Shown one piece after another: positions 24,626-32,771 of a stretch of DNA of 64,000 bases. This DNA is from JAGVSR01 sp031413815 (lineage in GTDB: Bacteria > Pseudomonadota > Alphaproteobacteria > Rhizobiales > Hyphomicrobiaceae): NCBI GenBank assembly GCA_031413815.1, contig JANOFU010000032.1, positions 1-64,000 of the forward strand, read 5' to 3'. The notes under the pieces were generated by a model that was given only the letters and a program-made list of their open reading frames with translations, was not told the DNA's origin and did no database searches. The translations under genes were made by a program, and so were the position numbers. Numbering within the stretch: position 1 is the stretch's first letter; the number at the start of each line of letters is the position of its first letter.

Positions 24626-26437
24626 ATGAACATCAAACCCCCGCAGCCAGATCCAGCCACGCTGTACCAGATCGAGGATCCGGAAGAGTTCGCGCGCAAC
24701 GTCCTCAAGCTCTATGAAGAAGGCGGGCGCGCGATGTCCGAATTCCTTGAGCGCCAGGACAACAAAGCAACACCCTTCTCAGCCGCCAGCGAGATGTCGG
24801 AGACGACGCAAACGATCACCGACATGATGAGCATGTGGATGACCGATCCGGTGAGGCTGGCGCAGGCGCAGACTGCGCTCATGATGTCCTATTCGGAGCT
24901 GTGGACGAACACCGTGCGGCGCATGATGGGCGATCAGGTCAAGCCGATTGCAGAGCCTGCCCCAAATGACAGCCGGTTCCGCGACCCAGAGTGGTCGGCA
25001 AACCCCTACTTCGATTTCTGGAAGCAGGCCTATCTGCTGACATCAACCTGGGCCGAAAAAAATCTGGCCGAGACCGAGGGCCTCGACGAGGCCGCTCGCC
25101 ACAAAGCAGAGTTCTACTTCCGGCAGCTGTCGAGTGCGATGTCTCCGTCAAACTTTCCGATGACAAATCCAGAAGTCATGCGTGAGACGTTTGCCACCAA
25201 CGCGCGCAACCTTGTCGCCGGCATGACGCAGCTTGCCAATGACATGCATCAGTCTGGCGATCTATTGAAAATCAGCCAAACAGATGCCACGGCGTTCGAA
25301 GTGGGCCGCAATCTTGGCACGACACCTGGCAAGGTCGTCTTCCAAAACGAGATCTTCCAGCTGCTGCAGTATACGCCAACGACCGACAAGGTGCGCGAAG
25401 TGCCGTTGCTGATGGTTCCGCCATGGATCAACAAGTACTACGTGCTCGACCTGACGCCCCAAAAGAGCTTCATCAAATACGCCGTTGATCAGGGCTTCAC
25501 AGTCTTCGTTGTATCGTGGGTCAACCCGGATGCGGACTTAGCGAATAAGTCATTTGAAGACTACATGGTCGAAGGCCTGCTGACCGCTGCAGACGCGGTG
25601 AAGCGCGAAACCAACATGCCTCAGTGCAATGTGCTGGGGTACTGCGTCGGCGGCACGCTCGTCGGCACGACTCTCGCTTGGCTGGCCGCCCGTGGCGAGA
25701 CGCCGTTCCGCTCAGTCACATTCCTGACGACTCAGGTCGACTTCACAAAGGCCGGCGACTTGCTGCTGTTCACCACAGACTCCCAGCTGGCGCCGCTGGA
25801 AGAAATGATGGCTGAGCGCGGGTACCTGGATGGCTCGCGCATGGCCAACGTCTTCAATATGATGCGCCCCAAAGATTTGATCTGGCCGTACATCGTCAAC
25901 AACTACCTTCTCGGCCGCAAACCGTTTCCGTTCGATCTTTTGTATTGGAACCAGGACTCGACTCGGATCGCGGCAACCAATCATGCGTTCTATCTGCGCG
26001 AGTTCTACAATGAAAATAAACTGGCCAAGGGTGGCATGACCATCGGCGGCGTAAAACTTGATCTGAAAAAAGTAACTCTGCCGATTTATGAACTCGCCAC
26101 CAAGGACGACCACATCGCGCCCGCTCAATCGGTGTTCCTCGGCGCCAAATTGTTCAGCGGTCCGGTGGAGTTCGTGCTGGCCGGCTCGGGCCACATTGCC
26201 GGTGTGGTCAATCCCCCCGACAAAATGAAGTATCAGTACTGGACTAATTCACAACTCTCAGGGGATACGATTGACGAGTGGTTTGCAACCGCAAAGCAAA
26301 CGCCTGGGTCATGGTGGCCCCACTGGGTCGGCTGGTTGACCACGCATTCTGGCAACTGGACCATCCCGCGCGAGCCGGGCCAAAACACCGGCGTCATAGA
26401 AGACGCCCCGGGAGGCTATGTGAAAAAAGTTCACTAA
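24626..26437 (+). CDS. phaC: Class I poly(3-hydroxyalkanoate) synthase
   Basis: The 603-residue enzyme polymerises hydroxyacyl-CoA on granule surfaces for carbon storage. The PhaC N-terminal domain (FFDFWKQ-type region; here NPYFDFWKQAYLL) precedes the alpha/beta hydrolase core. The catalytic triad is Cys340 in the lipase-like box GYCVGG, Asp495 in TKDDHIAP and His523 in GSGHIAG. PPWINKYYVLDL and SWVNPD are also diagnostic. It is long enough for class I. No phaA, phaB or phasin lies in the window. It is divergent from the aminotransferase gene, as in related genomes. Confidence 0.96.
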   Translation: MNIKPPQPDPATLYQIEDPEEFARNVLKLYEEGGRAMSEFLERQDNKATPFSAASEMSETTQTITDMMSMWMTDPVRLAQAQTALMMSYSELWTNTVRRMMGDQVKPIAEPAPNDSRFRDPEWSANPYFDFWKQAYLLTSTWAEKNLAETEGLDEAARHKAEFYFRQLSSAMSPSNFPMTNPEVMRETFATNARNLVAGMTQLANDMHQSGDLLKISQTDATAFEVGRNLGTTPGKVVFQNEIFQLLQYTPTTDKVREVPLLMVPPWINKYYVLDLTPQKSFIKYAVDQGFTVFVVSWVNPDADLANKSFEDYMVEGLLTAADAVKRETNMPQCNVLGYCVGGTLVGTTLAWLAARGETPFRSVTFLTTQVDFTKAGDLLLFTTDSQLAPLEEMMAERGYLDGSRMANVFNMMRPKDLIWPYIVNNYLLGRKPFPFDLLYWNQDSTRIAATNHAFYLREFYNENKLAKGGMTIGGVKLDLKKVTLPIYELATKDDHIAPAQSVFLGAKLFSGPVEFVLAGSGHIAGVVNPPDKMKYQYWTNSQLSGDTIDEWFATAKQTPGSWWPHWVGWLTTHSGNWTIPREPGQNTGVIEDAPGGYVKKVH

Positions 26438-26614
26438 TCAGCGTTTCAATTTGACCTGATGGGCGTGCCGCTGACTGTATCCTTATCGCGTGCGCCGCTG
26501 TCTCCACAGAACACCCGTCAATTGAACCAAATGTTAGCCTTGCCACCCTATGATGTGCGGTGATCGAGAGTTGCTGGCCGGTGGGCATATTTTTTGGCTG
26601 GATCAGAGTAACGG

Positions 26615-27046
26615 GTGAGTGGTGTGAACGGTCCGCACGCACATATCGAAGACAACGCGGTTCTGACGCGCATTTTCGCGCGGCTGCCCGAGCACATGCG
26701 CTCAAGCTTTACGCCGGAGCAAATGTATCACCTCGGCCAAGCGACGTTCGATAAACCGACCGAGCATTCTGTCGCGATCCGCAAGACGTTCCCATTCGGC
26801 GGCCGCCACTACTACTGTGCGTTCTTTGCTGGTCCTGATCGCCGCCGCAAACCCAGCACAGCGGAAGCGTTCGTCCAGAACGGACTACGCCGCGGCTGGA
26901 AGCACTATGTGATCATGTGCCTGTTCTTCTTTGCTGCCATGGCCGCGCTCTACATCACGGTTTTGGCGCTTGGCTATTCGATGACCGCCGTGTTTGCCAC
27001 GGACGTGCAGAACAGCCCGGGATTCCTGCGCGACTGGCTTAACTGA
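26615..27046 (+). CDS. Hypothetical protein with one C-terminal membrane segment
   Basis: The 143-residue product from a GTG at 26615 has a soluble N-terminal part with a conserved-looking SFTPEQMYHLGQATFDKP and a basic region (FPFGGRHYYCAFFAGPDRRRK), then a membrane span near residues 97-122 and a short periplasmic tail. I do not know the family. It follows phaC by about 180 bases and overlaps the convergent metY stop by 8 bases. A cotranscribed role with phaC is possible but not shown. Confidence 0.6.
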   Translation: MSGVNGPHAHIEDNAVLTRIFARLPEHMRSSFTPEQMYHLGQATFDKPTEHSVAIRKTFPFGGRHYYCAFFAGPDRRRKPSTAEAFVQNGLRRGWKHYVIMCLFFFAAMAALYITVLALGYSMTAVFATDVQNSPGFLRDWLN

Positions 27047-28331
27047 CCTTCGCCAACCCCTGCTCCAAGTCTGCAATGATATCGGTGGCGTCTTCGATGC
27101 CGATCGAGAGCCGCACGACATCTGGCCCCGCGCCTGCCGAAACGCGTTGCGCATCGGTCAATTGCCGGTGCGTGGTCGACGCCGGGTGAATGACGAGGCT
27201 GCGAACATCGCCGATGTTGGCCAGATGCGAGAATAGGTTTAAGCAGGACACAAGCTTGATCCCCGCGTCGTAGCCACCTTTGAGCCCGAACGTGAAAACA
27301 GCGCCCGCACCCTTCGGGCAGATCCGCTTGGCCAGCGCATGATTGGCGTTTGATGGCAGGCCTGCGTAATTCACCCAAGAAATCGCTGGATGCTTTTCAA
27401 GATGGGACGCAACGGCCAGCGCATTCTCGCAGTGCTTGGCCATCCGCAGCGGCAGCGTCTCAATGCCGGTGAGCAGAAGGAACGCATTGAACGGCGCAAT
27501 GGCTGGCCCGATGTCGCGCAGGCCCATGACGCGGCAGGCAATGGCGAACGCAAAGTTGCCGAAGGTTTCAGCGAGCTTCATGCCATTGTACGAAGCGTTT
27601 GGCTCGACCAACGTTTTGTAGCGATGCTTCGCGCCCAGCCAATCAAATGTACCGCAATCCACGATTGCGCCGCCGATGGAATTGCCGTGACCGCCCATGA
27701 ACTTGGTCAGTGAATGCACCACGATATCGGCACCGTGGTTTTTCGGCCGGCACAAGTACGGCGTCGCCAAAGTGTTGTCGACGATGAGCGGAACGCCCGC
27801 ACGTTTGGCGATGGCTGCAATTGCGGCAATGTCGATAACCAGCCCGCCCGGATTGGCGATACTTTCGATAAAGATCGCTTTGGTCTTGGGCGTGACGGCG
27901 CTTTCGATGGACGCAGGATCTGTGGCGTCGGCCCACGCGACGCGCCAGTCGAACTTCTTAAAGGCGTGGTTGAACTGGTTGATCGAGCCGCCGTAGAGCT
28001 GGCGGCCGGCCACGAACTCGTCGCCCGGCTCCAAAAGTGTGTGGAACACCAGGAACTGCGCGGCGTGCCCGGACGCAACGGCCAGCGCTGCCGTGCCGCC
28101 TTCGAGTGCTGCGACCCGGCCTTCGAGCACAGCCTGCGTCGGGTTGGTAAGCCGGGTGTAAATGTTGCCGAACGCTTCAAGCCCAAACAGGCTGGCAGCG
28201 TGGTCGGCGTCATTGAAGACGAACGAGCTGGTTTGGTAGATGGGGGTGACGCGGGCACCGGTCGAGGCATCTGGGGCAGCGCCTGCGTGAACGGCGAGGG
28301 TGGCGAACTTGGGAGTGCTGGCGTCGGTCAT
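27039..28331 (-). CDS. metY: O-acetylhomoserine aminocarboxypropyltransferase / sulfhydrylase
   Basis: The 430-residue PLP enzyme makes homocysteine from O-acetylhomoserine and sulfide. I start at the ATG at 28331 (TDASTPKFATLAVHAGAAPD) since the frame to 28448 has no similarity. Motifs of the Cys/Met metabolism family are clear: TPIYQTSSFVFNDADHAA, the YTRLTNPTQ segment, IFIESIANPGG, and the PLP lysine in VHSLTKFMGGHGNSIGG. Length above 420 fits MetY and not cystathionine gamma-synthase. It uses products downstream of homoserine made by hom nearby. I could not identify a SAM riboswitch upstream. Confidence 0.93.
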   Translation of the reverse strand: MTDASTPKFATLAVHAGAAPDASTGARVTPIYQTSSFVFNDADHAASLFGLEAFGNIYTRLTNPTQAVLEGRVAALEGGTAALAVASGHAAQFLVFHTLLEPGDEFVAGRQLYGGSINQFNHAFKKFDWRVAWADATDPASIESAVTPKTKAIFIESIANPGGLVIDIAAIAAIAKRAGVPLIVDNTLATPYLCRPKNHGADIVVHSLTKFMGGHGNSIGGAIVDCGTFDWLGAKHRYKTLVEPNASYNGMKLAETFGNFAFAIACRVMGLRDIGPAIAPFNAFLLLTGIETLPLRMAKHCENALAVASHLEKHPAISWVNYAGLPSNANHALAKRICPKGAGAVFTFGLKGGYDAGIKLVSCLNLFSHLANIGDVRSLVIHPASTTHRQLTDAQRVSAGAGPDVVRLSIGIEDATDIIADLEQGLAKVS

Positions 28332-28488
28332 TGTCGTCGTCCTCTCGCTGGCAAGATTGCCGCGAAGGAGACGGGAATAGCCGCATGTGTCAACTCTCGT
28401 TTTGGCGGGAGGGCGCCAATCCAGGCTCTGCCATAAATCGATGGGCACCCGGCTGGTCGGGGCCAGCCTGCGGTTTCCATCGCGCGGG

Positions 28489-28695
28489 TTAGATTTTAGC
28501 GAACTGTCCGGCCTTCTGGCACGTCCAACGCTTCAGCGCCCACTTGGGATGGGTGTCAATCCACTTGGCGATTTCGGGTTGGGCCCCCATGACGCACTGC
28601 ATGTGTGACATGCCCTCAGCCGCGAAGGTGAGGTTGACGTCTTTACAGCGGGCGGGTTCGTCTAAGAGACAGACGGAAACGACAAGTTCGAGCAT
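28489..28695 (-). CDS. Conserved small hypothetical protein, cysteine-containing
   Basis: The 68-residue product starts at the ATG at 28695: LELVVSVCLLDEPARCKDVNL, then MSHMQCVMGAQPEIAKW and a C-terminal PKWALKRWTCQ. The four cysteines and the WxxxRWxC ending recur in a small protein common in Rhizobiales genomes, often with a weak signal-like start. No function is known. It lies upstream of metY on the same strand with about 157 bases between. Confidence 0.65.
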   Translation of the reverse strand: MLELVVSVCLLDEPARCKDVNLTFAAEGMSHMQCVMGAQPEIAKWIDTHPKWALKRWTCQKAGQFAKI

Positions 28696-28971
28696 CGGCG
28701 TCCTCGTGTGTGCTGAGGCCCCTCCTGTGGGGTCCTGTTGCAGATCGGGCGCCTTCCCTATTTGCGTTTTTGAATTGCGTGAATGGTATGTCACAAACGC
28801 CATTCCGGCAAGATTAGAAAAGTTGCAGTGGTTGCCTGCGAATTAATCGAATCGAAACAATCCGAGAGTCCGAATTAATTACTCTGGAAATTCCTTTGTT
28901 TTCCGGAGCCCGACTCAAAAGACACATCTGACGAATTTCGTTCGCGGGGATCGTCAAGGATCACAGGGTGA

Positions 28972-30006
28972 TCAAGGCATGGGCGAAACAGTGCCAATCG
29001 GCGGCTCTGGTGATTCGCTCGACAGCGTCAGCAGGAACGCAATCAACGCGTCCGTCTCGTCGCGCGAGAGCGTGAGATCGCGAACGATATTCGGCGACAC
29101 CGGCGGCCGTTCAATTTTGGCACCGGCATAGTGATCGATAACGTCCCTGAGGGTCGCCAATGAGCCATCATGCATATAGGGCGCGGTGTGCGCCAATTCC
29201 CGCAATCCCGGGGTTTTGAAAGCGGGTAGTCCAGGCGTCCCGCCCGCAATACCGCCGCGGCCTGGATCGGTGCCGGGCAGGCCGATGTCGTGGAACGCAT
29301 CGTCCGTAAAGCGCCAGCCGCCATGGCATGACACGCAGCCCCCTTTGCCGACGAAGATATCGAAGCCCTGTTTTTCCGATTGAGACAGGGCGCCATCGTC
29401 TCCCTCGACCCAGGCATCGAACCGGGTTTTGGCCGAGACCAATGTGCGCTCGTAGGCGGCCAAAGCTTGCAGGATTGCGGTGTCTGTTACAGCAGGGGAC
29501 GACGGAAACGCACGCGCGAACGCGTTGGTCATTTGCTGGTCTGCAATGAGCTGGGCGACAATCTCCGTAAAATGACCGCCCAGTTCATTTGCTGCGGTCA
29601 ATGGCACGCGCGCTTGCTGCTCTAGAGTTGGTTCACGGCCATCCCAATAGAAGCTTGTGCTCCATGCCAGATTCCATAAGTGCGGTGTATTCCGGTTGAG
29701 GGGCACGCCATCCCGTCCGCTGCCCTTAGGCAAACCGTCCGTGAAAGCCCGGGCCGGCTGGTGGCAGGTGCTGCACGATCGCGTGCCGTCTCCCGACAGC
29801 CGCGTGTCCGAAAACAGCGCCTTGCCAAGAGCCGCGCGAGCCGCTTCGACCGCATTCGCCGATCCGTCTGCGGGCAGCGGCTCACGGGCAAAGATCCCCC
29901 GCCAAATCGAATCGCGAGTGACCGGCACACCGGGCTGCTGGGCCAAGGCCAACGGTGCCAACAGCACCGCACTCACCAGGACGATTGTCCTCCGCACCCG
30001 TTCCAT
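28972..30006 (-). CDS. Di-haem cytochrome c peroxidase family protein (MauG/CcpA-like)
   Basis: The 344-residue protein starts with a signal peptide (IVLVSAVLLAPLALAQQ, cleaved after about residue 22), so it is periplasmic. Two c-type haem sites are visible: C78-S-T-C81-H82 and C224-V-S-C227-H228. Between them is the conserved TPHLWNLAWSTSFYWDGREPTLEQQA block, and a Met near PYMHDGSLATLRDVI could be an axial ligand. The family reduces hydrogen peroxide or modifies proteins. No methylamine dehydrogenase genes are nearby, so a peroxidase role is likelier. It is a single gene in this context. Confidence 0.9.
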   Translation of the reverse strand: MERVRRTIVLVSAVLLAPLALAQQPGVPVTRDSIWRGIFAREPLPADGSANAVEAARAALGKALFSDTRLSGDGTRSCSTCHQPARAFTDGLPKGSGRDGVPLNRNTPHLWNLAWSTSFYWDGREPTLEQQARVPLTAANELGGHFTEIVAQLIADQQMTNAFARAFPSSPAVTDTAILQALAAYERTLVSAKTRFDAWVEGDDGALSQSEKQGFDIFVGKGGCVSCHGGWRFTDDAFHDIGLPGTDPGRGGIAGGTPGLPAFKTPGLRELAHTAPYMHDGSLATLRDVIDHYAGAKIERPPVSPNIVRDLTLSRDETDALIAFLLTLSSESPEPPIGTVSPMP

Positions 30007-30127
30007 TCCTTCAACCAGTCAATCTCTAACTGATTGTAGCATAGTGATTTTTTGAAGCGCCAGGGGTGCACATCGGGTTCTGCAAAGTACTTTGGCTGGC
30101 CCTGGGGATAACGGGGACATGTCGGGG

Positions 30128-30137
30128 CCCCCCCCCC
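30128..30137. repeat. Ten-base C homopolymer
   Basis: The sequence reads GTCGGGG followed by ten C and then TTG, about 150 bases upstream of the TadD-like gene. Homopolymers of this length are rare in this window. Confidence 0.7.
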
Positions 30138-30289
30138 TTGCCAAGCCCGAATCTCTCTACGACTCTGGCTCATGAGTTTTGTCGTTCGCGTCCGCCTCTG
30201 TCGCGTTTCGAGTCATCAATCAAGGTCCCGTGAGTGCGTCAGTCCCGCTGTCAGTAGCGGAGCGCGTCGGGGCTCGTAAGGGGGTCATC

Positions 30290-31141
30290 ATGTCAGTCAC
30301 GTCTTCATCGCTCCACGTCACTCGCACCAGCCTGCGCATTCTACTGCCAGCCGCCGCGGCCTTGCTCACAGGCGGCTGTGCCCAAACCGGTGTGGAAACC
30401 GCCGGCTTCCAGTTGGCCGAACCTGCTGCCGTTGCGGGTCAACCTGCCGCCACCAAAACGGGTGCCGTCGCGACACCTGATATGGCGGTAAAGCCGGAAG
30501 CGGCAAAGGCCATCAAAGAGGCCCGGTCGCTGCGCGAAGCCGGTAAGAAGGCCGAAGCGTTGAGCTTCCTCGAGAAGGTGCCCGACACCGACAAGGATCT
30601 GGCGCTGATCGGCGAAAAGGGCATGCTGGCCCTCGAAATCGGCCAGTTGGCGCAGGCCGAAAAACTTCTCGTCAAGGCGCAGAACCCGAAGGCGCCGGAC
30701 TGGCGCCTCCAATCCGCGCTTGGTTCCGCGCTGTCAGCCAACGGCAAGCAGAAGGAGGCCCAGGCCCAGTTTGCCAAGGCGCTGGCGCAAGCACCCGATC
30801 ACCCGGCCATTCTCAACAACCTCGCGCTGTCCTTCGCCCTCGACGGCAAGCACGACGAAGCCGAGCGCCTTCTGCGCCAGGCCTCGAGCCGAGCCACAGA
30901 CCCGCAAGCGAAGCAGAACTTGGCGCTGATCCTCGGATTGAAGGGCAATGTCGACGAGGCCAAGGCCGTCGCCGAGACCGCGCTGCCGCCCGACAAGGCC
31001 AAGGCCAACGTGGCGTTTTTTGAGAAACTCAAGACCGGCAATCAGACTTTTTCCAAAGCAGATCCCGCTGTCCCCGCTCCGGTCCGCTCCGCGAGCGTGG
31101 ACGACATCAGGCCAATCATGCAGCTTGGCACCAATCCGTAA
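30290..31141 (+). CDS. Tetratricopeptide-repeat lipoprotein, TadD-like
   Basis: The product has 283 residues from the ATG at 30290 behind GTAAGGGGG; the frame opens earlier at 30179. The lipobox LTGGC gives lipidation at Cys30. From about residue 80 there are tandem TPR helices, including ALLGKAQNPKAPDWRLQSALGSALSANGKQ-like and AILNNLALSFALDGKHDEAERLLR units and a third LGLKGNVDEAKAV unit. TadD-type pilotins help assemble the secretin of Flp/Tad pili. The cpaC/cpaD genes 1-3 kb away on the other strand support this, but they are not in one operon. Confidence 0.83.
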   Translation: MSVTSSSLHVTRTSLRILLPAAAALLTGGCAQTGVETAGFQLAEPAAVAGQPAATKTGAVATPDMAVKPEAAKAIKEARSLREAGKKAEALSFLEKVPDTDKDLALIGEKGMLALEIGQLAQAEKLLVKAQNPKAPDWRLQSALGSALSANGKQKEAQAQFAKALAQAPDHPAILNNLALSFALDGKHDEAERLLRQASSRATDPQAKQNLALILGLKGNVDEAKAVAETALPPDKAKANVAFFEKLKTGNQTFSKADPAVPAPVRSASVDDIRPIMQLGTNP

Positions 31142-31215
31142 AGCCGCCACAACGCGCTTCAGTTCACGACTTGGAATGACTTGACGCCTGACTGCCTTGT
31201 AGCGACGAGACCACG

Positions 31216-31258
31216 AACCAGTGCGGGGCTTGACCGGCTCGCACTGGTTTTTCGTTTT
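31216..31258 (+). terminator. Rho-independent terminator after the TadD-like gene
   Basis: AACCAGTGCG (31216-31225) pairs with CGCACTGGTT (31240-31249), followed by TTTCGTTTT. The stem has ten pairs with a 14-base loop and a clear T-rich tail on the plus strand, 75 bases past the TadD-like stop. Confidence 0.9.
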
Positions 31259-31272
31259 GTGCTCCCTTGCGA

Positions 31273-31908
31273 TCACGGCACCGCACGGCTGCCTGGCTCA
31301 ACCTCATCATCCGTCTCGCCCTGCGCGGCCTCATAGACCTCCCAGGCGGAGCCGGCGTTCAACGCCGCGATCCCTAATCCCACCCCAATGTCGGGCCAGA
31401 TCGACGCTGTTCCAGCCGTGGCCAATCCGGCGGCAATGATCGCGATATTTGCGGCCACATCGTTACGCGCCGACAAGAACGCCGCGCGGGTCAAGCTGCC
31501 GCCGGACACGCGCACACGAGCTAACAGAAGCGCACACGTGGCATTGACGGCCAGCGCGCCGAGCCCCGTGATGGTCAGCGCGAATGCATCTGGCACTGCT
31601 GGATTGGCGAGCTTGTCCCACGCTGTCCATAACGCTGCGAGACCCGGAACGAGGAGAAGACCGGCCAGGATCATCCCAACCCAGCGCCGCCGGGCGGCGG
31701 ACCAGCCCAGCGCCAGCAGCACAAGCCCGTTGACGGTGGCATCCTCGAGGAAGTCGATGCTGTCGGCAAACAACGACACCGATGCGATGGCGACGGCCAC
31801 CGCATACTCGACAAAGAAGTAGCTGAGGTTCATGGCCAGAACGGCAGCCACAGTCCGGCGCATCAGCGCGGGCATCGCGGCCTTGTCTGCGGCGGCGTCA
31901 GAGGACAT
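31273..31908 (-). CDS. Short cation-diffusion-facilitator-like membrane protein
   Basis: The 211-residue protein has about six membrane segments. TM2 carries SLFADSIDFLEDAT, matching the CDF metal-site pattern D-x-x-x-D with Asp in place of His, and TM5 carries LSARNDVAANI where zinc exporters have HxxxD. The cytoplasmic domain of typical CDF proteins is absent. Relatives are annotated as cation transporters, but the altered TM5 site makes the metal uncertain. The C-terminus is acidic. It is convergent with the TadD-like gene. Confidence 0.75.
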   Translation of the reverse strand: MSSDAAADKAAMPALMRRTVAAVLAMNLSYFFVEYAVAVAIASVSLFADSIDFLEDATVNGLVLLALGWSAARRRWVGMILAGLLLVPGLAALWTAWDKLANPAVPDAFALTITGLGALAVNATCALLLARVRVSGGSLTRAAFLSARNDVAANIAIIAAGLATAGTASIWPDIGVGLGIAALNAGSAWEVYEAAQGETDDEVEPGSRAVP

Positions 31909-31970
31909 CGCGAACTCCTAGCACGACGCCGTTCTTTTTGATCGATCGAACGCCTGCACCGCCAGCTGAA

Positions 31971-32005
31971 GCGAAAAGGGGTGCTGCCCGCAATCAGCAC
32001 CCCTT
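31971..32005 (-). terminator. Rho-independent terminator after cpaCD
   Basis: Read on the minus strand: AAGGGGTGCTG, loop ATTGCGGG, CAGCACCCCTT followed by TTCGC. The stem has about eleven pairs. It begins about 30 bases after the cpaD stop, so it ends the cpaC-cpaD transcript. Confidence 0.9.
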
Positions 32006-32036
32006 CACAACGGTAAACTGACAAAGCCGAACCGTC

Positions 32037-32771
32037 CTATTGAACCGAGGGGGCCGCAGGCGCCGGTGTGACGCCACCACCACCCGACGATGGTGGCTGG
32101 CCCTTTGACGTGCCCGTGTAGTCGCTCCACGTCGAACTGCGCCGTTCGGCCGAGCGGGGTGTCTCTTCTTGAGCCGTTTGCAAATCGCGGGCGTTCGCAA
32201 CGGTCAGCGCGAGATTGCGCTGCGTAGTGCAGCCAAAGTCGTTATAGGGCAACCGCTCGCGGTTCTCGCCAAGATCGGTGTGCCAATCGGCGCACGTGGG
32301 CGCGGCCGCAACCGGCCGGTCGTAAGCCAATTTGACCGCAGGCCCCATGCGCGCCGTCCGCTGGTGACGTACAATCTCAATCGCACCCGGATCGATGCCA
32401 GCGTCCCGCACGATCTCTTCGACCTGCCGCACGGACTGCGTGGTGGCCAGATGCCCCGCCGCAGAACCTGGAGCGGAGATTTTCAGCGAACCGTTACTTT
32501 CTTTCTTGTAGCGGTCGATGAACCGCCAAACATCGGCGTGCTGGTTGCTGCTGAGACCGCCGCCCGATGGGGCCACCTCAACATAGAGCGCCTCAGCGTG
32601 CGACGCGAACCCGATCGGGTGGCGCTTCACGGGGTTGCTCAGTTCAGCCGCCGTGTAGTCGTCCAGCCGGCACCCTGACAGCCCAAGCGACACAGACAGC
32701 ATGGCGGATATTGCGATTTTGCGGCTCAACGGCATGGCCATTCGGCCTCCAGATAGACGTGACGTTGTCAT
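32037..32771 (-). CDS. cpaD: CpaD family pilus assembly lipoprotein
   Basis: The 244-residue protein has a signal peptide and lipobox LSGC at about residue 34 and the CpaD pattern: HPIGFASHAEALYVEVAPSGGGLSSNQHADVWRFIDRYK, then VRQVEEIVRDAGIDPGAIEI and CTTQRNLALTVANARDL. The Gly/Pro-rich C-terminus is ordinary for the family. The ATG overlaps the cpaC stop (ATGA), so the two are translationally coupled. CpaD is an outer-membrane or periplasmic component of the Tad pilus machine. Confidence 0.92.
   Translation of the reverse strand: MTTSRLSGGRMAMPLSRKIAISAMLSVSLGLSGCRLDDYTAAELSNPVKRHPIGFASHAEALYVEVAPSGGGLSSNQHADVWRFIDRYKKESNGSLKISAPGSAAGHLATTQSVRQVEEIVRDAGIDPGAIEIVRHQRTARMGPAVKLAYDRPVAAAPTCADWHTDLGENRERLPYNDFGCTTQRNLALTVANARDLQTAQEETPRSAERRSSTWSDYTGTSKGQPPSSGGGGVTPAPAAPSVQ

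Noticed and set aside
28332..28488. Possible SAM riboswitch upstream of metY
   Set aside because: I read the minus-strand leader for the conserved SAM-II and SAM-I/IV core sequences and did not find them. Only a short six-base-pair hairpin (28451-28468) is visible.
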